Shown here in pieces: positions 58,901-64,000 of a stretch of DNA of 64,000 bases. The notes under the pieces were generated by a model. The model was not told the origin of the DNA and did not search any database. It was given only the letters and a program-made list of their open reading frames with translations. Each line of letters starts with the position of its first letter. Position 1 is the first letter of the stretch. The position numbers were made by a program, and so were the translations under genes. Source of the stretch: Opisthorchis felineus (Eukaryota; Platyhelminthes; Trematoda; Opisthorchiida; Opisthorchiidae); the NCBI GenBank assembly GCA_004794785.1, contig SJOL01004315.1:37524-101523 (forward strand), read 5' to 3'.

Positions 58901-60643
58901 ATGAATCTCTGGAGCATTGAAAGCGATGCAATAACTGTTGAGAATGAATAAATGGATTTGAGAAACATAGACGCCTGAGGCGGAGATCATTCGTGGGATA
59001 TCTAAGACAGATTCGAAATACTCATGTTTCCAACCACAAGTCTACTACCTCTTTACTGACGTTGTCAGTACAATACTACGGAAGAACAATGTTGTCCCCC
59101 CCAAGCTGCGATGTCACGTTTTCCTGTTGCTTTCACATTCATTTTCATGGCATCAGTAACCCACTTTCGATTCACTAGCTTTTCTCAGCCAGTATACAAC
59201 CTAATTGATCTACCCTGCGTTGGTTAGGTAATGTATCGCGCACGCTGAACCATCATTTACCGAAGAAAGTGCTGTTTTCCGTGCCCACTTCAGAGTGTCG
59301 GAAGCAGAGAGGTGGTCAATCCTTGAGCTGGTAGACGGGTATGAAAGAGGTTACGAAAGGTTTGGGTGGTGTTGGTGCTACTCACCCTCAAGATCTCCAC
59401 TGCGCCCGGTTGGAGATGCTGCAATATGTGGCTGCTAGTCGATGTCAATAGCGTTTGTGTTGTCAGTTTCTATCCAGATTGCCTGAATGAGTGTCTGGAG
59501 GTGCAGGCACCTCGGAATGATTGTAGTAAGCTAGCAATAAGTCCCTTCTCCGTCCACCTTTATTCTTTCCTTCACAATAAGGCTTTCAAATAAATCATGG
59601 TTGTACGTCAGTGAAGCATCAGTGTTGAACACTGATGTCATGCTGTCGATGATGATGATGATGATGACAATGATAATGATGATGGTGATCTATCCTTTTA
59701 TCTCATGCCTTCTACAACGCAATGCAGCCAGACAATCAGTCCTACACTCAGTATCTAACCTGAACATCATTCGGTTTGTGTTATTATCCCATAGCCTCCA
59801 GTGTTAAATCACCTTTCTGCTTAATGTACCACATGGCCCTCATTGGTCCAATGTGCGGTGAGCAACACCGTACAGTTGGGGTATAATGTAGTAGGGGAGG
59901 GCGGCGGGCGGGGTTGCTCAGTAGTTAGAGCGCGAATTTACTGGCCGAAAGGTCCGTGGTTCAAACCCAACTTTTGTATCTCGACTTCCTTTGACCAGGC
60001 TTGGCCAACCCGGCAGTATCTCAGCTCTCAAGCTTCCTTCGGGTGACATGGCAGCTAGGCACCGAAAGGATGTTACAGCTGAACGGCTCCTTTTCTATTT
60101 TTTACAATGTAGTATATGTATTCTAGTATTCACGGTAACTTGAGCGTAGAAGCATTGCGTTGCTGGGTCTTCACTGTGGTCAAATGAGATAGCCCGTTGA
60201 TACGAAATTTTACGGTCTGTTTGTGTCCAAGTGTATTCGACTTTGACAGATTAGTACACTCAAATTGACTTATTATTCAGCCACTAGGTAATCCCGCACG
60301 CCTCCATCTGAATTTCGTGAGGTCGGAACGGCAACGGGTGGCTGCAATCTGTTGCATGTTATTACGCTTCTGCAAACTTTACTGTCGTTCAGAGTTATTT
60401 AAGTAGCACATAAGGTTGACGGGAACTCGGGGACTGCGCCTACCTGATGAGCCCCAAGAAGGGCTAAATCGGTCCTGGGCTGTTGAAGAGTTTTCAGCAA
60501 TCTTGTGAATAGTTTCTTTTGTGAAACTATTCCAGTACTATTTGAATTCACCTTCATTCTGTTGACTGTTGTGTTTCTTCACCCGGTTTACATTACAGGT
60601 ATACAAACAAGTCAACCATCTTATGGCTTCTCTAGGCTATTAA
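43904..60643 (+). CDS. CMPK1: UMP-CMP kinase, complete gene of six exons
   Basis: The enzyme transfers phosphate from ATP to UMP, CMP or dCMP in pyrimidine nucleotide synthesis, normally in cytosol and nucleus. Exons 43904-43990, 46668-46814, 50315-50464, 52559-52629, 56362-56458 and 60599-60643 join in frame (intron phases 0, 0, 0, 2, 0) to 597 nt, or 198 residues plus TAA; the human protein has 196. Visible are the P-loop GGPGAGKGT (residues 14-22), the NMP-binding stretch LSAGELLR (36-43), DGFPRN (95-100), and the LID region [17 protein letters not shown] (129-145), two residues shorter than the human LID as I recall it. All introns begin GT and end AG. I chose ATG 43904 because it puts the P-loop at the usual distance from the N-terminus. 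Introns of about 2.7, 3.5, 2.1, 3.7 and 4.1 kb are full of repeats. The family assignment is very secure; the short last exon is the least certain part. Confidence 0.95.
44451..44628 (-). mobile_element. SINE-1 in CMPK1 intron 1
   Basis: The minus strand has GCTCAGTGGTTAGAGTGCG, a B box changed to GATTCAAACC, and the full body to GGGTGTTACAGTTGGGCG. It is antisense to the gene. Confidence 0.9.
44742..44920 (+). mobile_element. SINE-1, diverged, in CMPK1 intron 1
   Basis: AATTCAGTAGTTAAGGTG, GCTTCGAACCCAACCTC, GCGCTATCTCATCCCTTGTG and GGACACCGGAAGTATATTAC match the family at about 75-80 percent by eye, so the copy is older than its neighbours. Confidence 0.8.
45937..46116 (-). mobile_element. 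SINE-1 in CMPK1 intron 1
   Basis: The minus strand has GGCTCAGTGGTTAGAGCGTG, GATTCGAAACC and the body to GGGTGTCACAGCTGAACG. Confidence 0.9.
46668..46814 (+). CDS. CMPK1: CMPK1 exon 2, NMP-binding domain
   Basis: Forty-nine codons begin after acceptor CATGTAG and end before donor GTGAGT. They encode LSAGELLR and a segment close to human NPDS..G..I, followed by a helix ending GLLDQ. Phase is 0 at both ends. Confidence 0.95.
46815..48340. other. CMPK1 intron 2, first part, unassigned
   Basis: Open frames (for example 47349-47642) have no recognisable domain. No repeat was recognised. Confidence 0.4.
48350..48468 (+). repeat. Family B retroelement 3' tail in CMPK1 intron 2
   Basis: ATGAGTATCTGAAGGTGTAC, CTCGGAATGATTGTAG and GTTGAACACTGATG..CTGTCGATGATGATGATG match the family-B 3' UTR with an internal deletion. 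It is very short, with no coding part. Confidence 0.75.
48500..48560 (+). repeat. R6-related fragment
   Basis: TTGCAAACGTTTTGTCACCA then GAGGTTACATCGTCAGTG resembles the left inner block of the TIR element at 9455-9790 (CAGACGTTTCGTCACC..GGGGACATCGTCATTG). Confidence 0.5.
49080..49465 (-). pseudogene. Non-LTR fragment, linker before RT, in CMPK1 intron 2
   Basis: The minus strand reads [31 protein letters not shown], then [19 protein letters not shown]. This is the usual segment between endonuclease and RT (N-K..R..RW.E.F..L ... PPS..EV...I), truncated at both ends. Confidence 0.65.
49520..50314. other. CMPK1 intron 2, last part, unassigned
   Basis: A (TG)-rich stretch lies at 49890-49918. 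Nothing else recognised before the acceptor of exon 3. Confidence 0.4.
50315..50464 (+). CDS. CMPK1: CMPK1 exon 3, DGFPRN catalytic segment
   Basis: Fifty codons follow a pyrimidine-rich acceptor ending CGCCCAG and stop before donor GTAAGT. They contain [12 protein letters not shown], the family signature in which Asp and Arg contact Mg-ATP and the acceptor nucleotide. Confidence 0.95.
50465..52558. other. CMPK1 intron 3, unassigned
   Basis: Minus-strand open frames of 160 (50546-51028) and 130 codons (51089-51481) overlap open frames on the other strand and show no domain. I do not call them genes. Confidence 0.4.
52559..52629 (+). CDS. CMPK1: CMPK1 exon 4, LID segment
   Basis: Seventy-one nucleotides follow acceptor TTCCGCAG and precede donor GTAAGT. 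They encode [17 protein letters not shown] and end inside an Arg codon (CG|G). The SGR.DDN motif matches the mobile LID of UMP-CMP kinases. Confidence 0.94.
53020..53305 (-). mobile_element. SINE-2 in CMPK1 intron 4
   Basis: On the minus strand GTGAGATGCACACTGCTGAA, TAACAAGGATGAAATAATTG and TTCTCAGCACAG, with the tRNA-like part diverged. The flank CGTGGTCACGTATTGACTGG and AAGTGACGACTTCCCGG matches 8250-8290. Confidence 0.72.
53808..53870 (+). repeat. R4 arm fragment
   Basis: TTGCATAAACGAAAACAACT..GAGTCAGG and GGCATGTGATGCAGGTGGTA match the left arm at 57337-57400. A family-B copy starts directly after it. Confidence 0.6.
53873..54530 (-). pseudogene. Non-LTR family B 3' end in CMPK1 intron 4
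   Basis: The minus strand encodes [33 protein letters not shown] residues with shifts, GWGPRDPH, and the 3' UTR from ATTTATTCTTTT-like sequence to GCTGTCGATGATGATGACA. Several frameshifts. Confidence 0.82.
54541..54584 (+). other. Hammerhead-like sequence, doubtful
   Basis: TTACCCGATGAGTCCTAAGA, then AGGGGGGTACCAGTC and ATTTGGGT recall a hammerhead order (CUGAUGAG, stem II with AAGA loop, GUC, stem I), but the first core box is CCGATGA and the GAAA box is missing. It is not part of R3. Confidence 0.2.
55395..55530 (+). pseudogene. Family B 3' end, very degenerate, in CMPK1 intron 4
   Basis: TTGCCTTCCAGGGTGGGG, CTTTGCTGGAGACAGTG, TGCTGTCAGTTTCTTTCCAG and GCGCCTGGAGCTGTGGGAAC align in order with the [18 protein letters not shown] stretch of family B. 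Confidence 0.5.
55672..55853 (-). mobile_element. SINE-1 in CMPK1 intron 4
   Basis: The minus strand has AGCTCAGTGGTTAAGGCTCC, GGTTCGAACCC and a body to GGTGTTACAGCTGAACGAC. Confidence 0.9.
56362..56458 (+). CDS. CMPK1: CMPK1 exon 5
   Basis: Ninety-seven nucleotides follow acceptor CCTCAAG and precede donor GTAAGT. The first base completes the split Arg codon. The encoded [11 protein letters not shown]...RIDATKS aligns without a gap to the human segment KPIIDLYEE...KIDASKS. Confidence 0.93.
56459..57336. other. CMPK1 intron 5, first part, unassigned
   Basis: No recognised element. A short near-tandem of GTGGATCAGTCAGACAG/TTGGATCAATGTCAGACAG lies around 56850-56900. Confidence 0.4.
57337..58050. 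repeat. R4 inverted repeat: two ~163-bp arms around ~387 bp
   Basis: The left arm 57337-57500 (GGTTTGATAGTTGCATGAAA ... TTTGCCTTCTGGA) is matched inverted by the right arm 57888-58050 (TCCAGAAGGCAAAGTTGGAT ... CAACTATCAAACC), about 90 percent alike by eye. Transcribed within CMPK1 intron 5 it could form a long hairpin. It continues into the R4 part at 58083. Confidence 0.85.
57379..57921 (-). CDS. Unidentified 180-residue open frame inside the R4 inverted repeat
   Basis: The frame is open for 543 bp from ATG at 57921. Its middle third ([20 protein letters not shown], then [11 protein letters not shown]) is rich in Lys, Glu and Leu, compatible with a helical or coiled protein, unlike the biased frames elsewhere. 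The C-terminal part ([20 protein letters not shown]) is encoded by the left arm, and the mirror copy in the right arm encodes nearly the same peptide on the + strand. I do not recognise the family; a retroelement gag or pol scrap is possible. It overlaps CMPK1 intron 5 antisense. Confidence 0.35.
   Translation of the reverse strand: MVYHSVQEIQLCLLDLSNRASGMLASLNETYTKTVETPLPYIKYTEYKDWLAQFPLLTTRIVQITRNSPPTLNLLTKTIMTQADLLKRSFILSAELKALTMKFSEEQVNRFLDKYEELENKYKDNMKYIGICHSAELTPPLQKAKFDLLYTVAHHWFVEGQPSRARLRFETATICIVCHT
58083..58440 (+). repeat. R4 repeat, outer part
   Basis: It matches 41057-41385 (ACAGCCAATCATGATCCAGT, CACCTTTGGTGGTTGTTTTG, CAGACCGAGAACTAAGC) and follows the right R4 arm directly. 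Confidence 0.65.
58483..58660 (+). mobile_element. SINE-1 in CMPK1 intron 5
   Basis: GGTGGCTCAGTGGTTAAGAC, GGTTCGAACCCGACTTCTGC and a diverged tail ending GCGCCGAAGTGGTGC. Confidence 0.9.
58662..59190. other. CMPK1 intron 5, unassigned
   Basis: Nothing recognised. Confidence 0.4.
59196..59670 (+). pseudogene. Non-LTR family B 3' end in CMPK1 intron 5
   Basis: Frames give [32 protein letters not shown] and then TTGTCAGTTTCTATCCAGAT, with the complete 3' UTR (AATAAATCATGGTTGTACGT) and a long ATG/ATA-rich tail from 59646. It is sense to CMPK1. Confidence 0.85.
59905..60086 (+). mobile_element. SINE-1 in CMPK1 intron 5
   Basis: GGGTTGCTCAGTAGTTAGAG, GGTTCAAACCCAAC and the body to GGCACCGAAAGGATGTTACA. 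Confidence 0.9.
60395..60527 (+). repeat. R3 repeat, half monomer, 70 bp before CMPK1 exon 6
   Basis: AGTAGCACATAAGGTTGACG to AATCTTGTGAATAGTTTCTT in hammerhead-sense orientation, so the motif would be present in the CMPK1 pre-mRNA. Confidence 0.82.
60438..60480 (+). ncRNA. Hammerhead ribozyme motif, R3 copy e (one core box mutated)
   Basis: GCCTAC, CTGATGA, GCCC-CAAGAA-GGGC, then TAAA where GAAA is needed, TCGGTC and CTGGGC. Stem II is perfect, the first core box and cleavage triplet are intact, and stem I loses its first pair. The G to T in GAAA should abolish cleavage, which fits its place inside an intron of an essential gene. Confidence 0.72.
60599..60643 (+). CDS. CMPK1: CMPK1 exon 6, C-terminus and stop
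   Basis: A strong acceptor (pyrimidine-rich tract ending TTTACATTACAG) is followed by 14 codons, [14 protein letters not shown], and TAA. V-aromatic-x-x-V suits the family C-terminus (human VFDEVVQIF), and the phase matches exon 5. The exon was found by pattern, so a transcript would be decisive. I see no canonical AATAAA in the roughly 600 bases after the stop. Confidence 0.78.
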   Translation, partial: VYKQVNHLMASLGY

Positions 60644-60659
60644 CGGTGACCAAACCAGC

Positions 60660-61485
60660 GTGCATACAAAGACGTTCACGTTGCAGAGTGTTGTAGCATC
60701 GGCTGTGCCTACCTCTTCGTGTCTAAATCGTTCGAGGTTTTTGTCCTAATTGTTCTCTTCTAGTTATTTAACGCTTATCTGATTGCTTCTACTCGTATTT
60801 TCTGAGGTTTATTTCCACTTGTGTGTGTCATCACTATTTTCATGCACAAATATGTAAGCATCATGAAGAAACGTATATATATTGTTTTTTTTGTGTGTGG
60901 AGGCTCTGTTGTTTTGTGTTGTTGGATCCACTTTAGTGGGACTCATTGGGACACGCGTGTAAGTGGGATCGGTCACGTGACGGTGGGGCTTGTCGGTGAG
61001 ATGTTCCGCCAGCAAACATTCTGTCTTTTCGTAGGAGTTATTGCTCCTAATCAAACGCATTTCATAAAACGATGGTTCGCGTTCCAGTGAGTTGTGTTCA
61101 CTCAGACAACGCTCTCACAAACGCTCAACTTCTGGACTAGGTGTGCCCGAGGGTCACCACAGCTTTGTACCGGTGAAAAAATCAAACTGAGAGCTACATG
61201 GACACAGTTCTCGTGTTGCATGGTTTACCAAAAGCCAGTTTAAATAAGCCGGTTGGACACGAAAGTCAATATTTTTGTTCTCTTTTAGACTACACACTTA
61301 ACATCACAAATGGAAAAGTCAGTCAACCCAGACTTTTCCTTTGAGAATGCCCATGTCTTCAGTTTTCTGTCTAGTCGTTTGGCTATTCGGAGCATAGTAA
61401 GGTTATCACAAAGCTGGATTCAAAAACAGGTATATCAAAATGCGCAAACTCAAAAAAGCACATAGGCATGCACTGAAATTTGGTT
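60660..61485. other. CMPK1 3' flank, unassigned
   Basis: It probably contains the CMPK1 3' UTR. No canonical AATAAA was seen, and open frames have no domain. Confidence 0.4.
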
Positions 61486-61490
61486 CACAC

Positions 61491-63215
61491 GTCATCATCG
61501 TCAGCTGTGAGAACCGCGTACTTGCCGTAGGTGCCACAGTTTCGTTCACCGATGATTTGGGAAGATGGGGTAAGTAGATGCGCATTGGAGGCGGTAGCTG
61601 ATGTAATTGATGCGTGAATACAGGGTTGCCAGTGGACTTTTAATTGGAGGGATTGGGAGCGGACCTGCGTGTTGAAGGCAATAGCTCGGATGCACGAGAG
61701 TCATTGAGGGCGCGACTGGGTCATGTCTAACAATGTCTCTAACCATTGATGTGTCGCGCCTCGGCGTCCCCATCCCTGGGAGACAGCAATGACCAACACA
61801 ACAGTTTGCTGGTAATGGTTTTCATGCTTATCTGCCGAGTCATTGTTTGATCTCCTCTGGCTCGTTTCCACCCTTCACGTGGTTGTGCGAAAAGTGCTCT
61901 TCGAGGGAGTCGGTCTACTGGCATATGGAGCACGTGGGCAAGCCAGCGCAAACTGTGGAGTGTGATCAGTTCATCTATCGCGGGCGAGTTATTTCTTCCG
62001 AAAACCACTCGACGTACTTCAGCATTGCTTATCCGGTGTTCCCACCAGACTCGGTCAATGCTCCAAAGACATCGATGGTCAAACACTGAAATTCTTGACG
62101 TCCTGGGCCCGCAGCGGCCAGGTTTCTGACTCGTACAATAATATAGAGCGTACGTCAGCATTGTAAACGCGACCCTTGACGGATAGGCTAATGTCACGCC
62201 TACGCCGCAGGTGATTGAGGTTCGTGAAAACTACTCTGGCCTCTCCGATCCGGATGGAAATATCGCCCTTGGCTAGACCATCGGGACTGATACAGCTGCC
62301 CAGGTAGACAAACTTGTCTACTACCTCAATCGGCTCATCCGCAAGCATGGGGCTCCACAGACACTGCCATAGTGCCCGGCGGTTCACATAGTCAAAGGCA
62401 GCTTTCACCTCAAGGAACACAACAATTGTTGGTTGCTGGGAGCAGTGTCGCTCTTCCAGAATCTGTCAGGGGGTGAAAATGTGATCGATGCATCCTCTTG
62501 CAGGACGGAACCCAGCTTGGTTTTCACGGATCTGTCTTTCACTGTGTTCAGTCAGCCTTTGAAAGATAAGACCAGAGAGCACTCTCGATACCACAGCTAC
62601 CAGACTAATGCCACGGTGGCTTTCACACTGTCCGCGTACCCTTTTTGAAGAGAGGAATAACTGTCGACATGTACCATTCTGCAGGCACCTTATCTTCGTT
62701 CCATATCGCACCAATAAGCTTTGTCAGATGGGTCACCAGGGATTCTCCGCCTTCTTTGAAGAAAACTGGAGACAGACCGTCTGGTTCTGGTGCCTTCTCA
62801 CGTTTTAGTACGGATATTTCGTACTTTATTTCTTCTTCCGACCGGCGATTAGGGTTTACATTCCATTCGCCCGTATGCATTATCTCCACAGGCTGTCTTG
62901 CAGGGGCCAGCTGAGGTGTTCGAACTGTTCGGCCCATCTTTCCAGTCAACGTTTTTGCAAGTGAATTAATGAGCCGCCATTTTCATTTATCGTTTCACTG
63001 ACCGCTGATTTCCCAGGGCTAGTCGATCGTATCAGTTAGTATAGGGCACGGCTGTTTCCCGTATTACAAGCCTTCTCCGTCTACCGAGCTTTCGATTTCC
63101 ACCAGAGCTCTCGGTCTTTGCTTAAGCTCTTCACTGTTTGGCTTTTGTTCCACACGTCCCCATGTGTCCTTTGGGTCACTCTATTTGACCAATTCACTGA
63201 TGAGGGCTTCCGATC
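61491..63215 (-). pseudogene. Non-LTR family A, long copy lacking the RT catalytic core
   Basis: Reading the minus strand from 63200: ELWWKSKAR and TGNSRALY, LERWAEQFEHLSWP, EEEIKYEISVLKREKAPEPD, GLSPVFFKEGGESLVTHLTK, VPAEWYMSTVIPLFKKGT, SHRGISLVAVVSRVLSGLIF, RENQAGFRPARGCIDHIF, FLEVKAAFDYVNRRALWQCL. It then jumps straight to MLADEPIEVVDKFVYLGSCI, YESETWPLRAQDV, FDHRCLWSIDRVWWEHRI and RMPVDRLPRRALFAQPRE-like sequence. The expected VRQGCPLSPFLFNF and YADD segments (roughly 400 bp) are missing between ALWQCL and MLADE. Frameshifts occur near 62090 and 62640. The 3' end is a short GATGATGAC at 61491. Confidence 0.87.
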
Positions 63216-63289
63216 TTCCCCTACATTCGAATTACAGCTCTAAAGCTTGCCAGAGCATGGTCGTTCGTCTGTTTGTTCGCTGGGCTGGG

Positions 63290-63360
63290 TAGTTTGATTG
63301 TAAAACTTCCATCTACAATCGAGGTGACATCATCAGTGCGTTGTTCGGGTGTGGATTGAG
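63290..63360 (+). repeat. R6-related fragment
   Basis: TTGTAAAACTTCCATCTACA then ATCGAGGTGACATCATCAGT resembles the inner block near 48500 and 9490. Confidence 0.4.
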
Positions 63361-63364
63361 GTCA

Positions 63365-64000
63365 GTGGTGCGTGCGCGCCTGTGTGCTGCTAGCCAGGAC
63401 TGACCTTCGATCATGATTGGTTGTTCGGTCGGCAATCAAATTGGCCAGCTCAGCGAACAAACTAACGACTATCTGGGCTAACTGAGCTATTCACTATTTC
63501 CATCGTATCTTCCAACCGTTCCTCCCTATCCTCCAAGTTAGCGTGCGCCACCCGATTACGTTGCATCATTCAGAATGACTCCGAAGTAGGTGCCGTGATT
63601 CTTATAGAAAGCATAATTCCTTAGTCTCCAAGTTCCAATACCCTACATAATTACAAATTTCGAGGCTGATACCAACAAAATAGCATACGTGAAGGATTCA
63701 ATTTCCCATGGAAATGGACTCATAGTTTTCCCTATTCAGGGAGACGTTGGCGAGAATCTATCAAGGTCATTTTCGTCCCATCTGCAGAAGTCAAGCAGAT
63801 ATTGCCAGAACAGATGTGTGGCTGTGGAGAGTCGTTATCAAGTCGATCGTGCAATTGGATGGTTGTTGAGCGGCTACACATATTGTTCAGTTGTGGGTGA
63901 GGTGATATCAACCACCGGAGCCTAGCTACCAGGCGTCGTGTCATCCCGCTCGTTCGGCGTAATGGCCGTGAATTCAAGGCCTGTATTGATTGTTTCAAAG
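63365..64000. other. Unassigned sequence at window end
   Basis: Two opposing short open frames (63689-63998) have no recognisable domain. Confidence 0.4.

Noticed and set aside
4011..60086. SINE-1 heads as real tRNA genes
   Set aside because: A and B boxes are present but the body does not close into a cloverleaf with an acceptor stem, and many diverged copies exist.

Overview
The window looks like nuclear DNA of a trematode flatworm, most plausibly an opisthorchiid liver fluke of the Clonorchis/Opisthorchis type. The reasons are one ordinary animal gene with very long GT-AG introns, dense remains of RTE-like, CR1-like, Penelope, Ty3/gypsy and Mutator-like elements, and a tRNA-derived SINE whose antisense reading gives peptides starting MAQWLEREF, which I recall (not checked) as common in liver-fluke gene predictions. 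There are no prokaryotic features. Two assembly gaps are visible: a single N at 20977 and 950 N at 25644-26593.

The only host gene I can support is a UMP-CMP kinase (CMPK1 family) on the + strand. Six exons between 43904 and 60643 join in frame, with GT-AG borders, to a 198-residue protein holding the P-loop, the NMP-binding region, the DGFPRN motif and the LID. Its introns hold SINEs, non-LTR fragments, a 160-bp inverted repeat and other repeats.

The rest is a mobile-element graveyard. 1-15600: fragments of two non-LTR families (A and B), two tRNA-like SINE families, a third tRNA-like repeat, a TIR element, and several copies of a ~280-bp repeat (R3). 15636-25643: a ~5.34-kb direct duplication whose junction is the single N, each copy holding R3, a SINE, a Mutator-like fragment and a minus-strand family-B fragment. 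26594-35672: a direct repeat (R8) flanks a Penelope-like element with a GIY-YIG domain (28160-29345, minus), a broken CR1-like element (29390-31330) and a decayed Mutator-like transposase with a putative 37-nt intron (32301-34530). 36015-42340: RTE 5' and 3' ends, R3, a gypsy remnant and another RT fragment. 61491-63215: a family-A copy with its RT catalytic core deleted.

The most interesting signal is in R3. Six copies carry a recognisable hammerhead self-cleaving ribozyme. One copy (3374-3416, minus) keeps every core nucleotide; the others each carry core changes. R3 monomers sit head-to-tail with a ~276-280-bp period and repeatedly fold back into inverted orientation, the arrangement expected of Penelope-type terminal repeats or retrozyme-like satellites.
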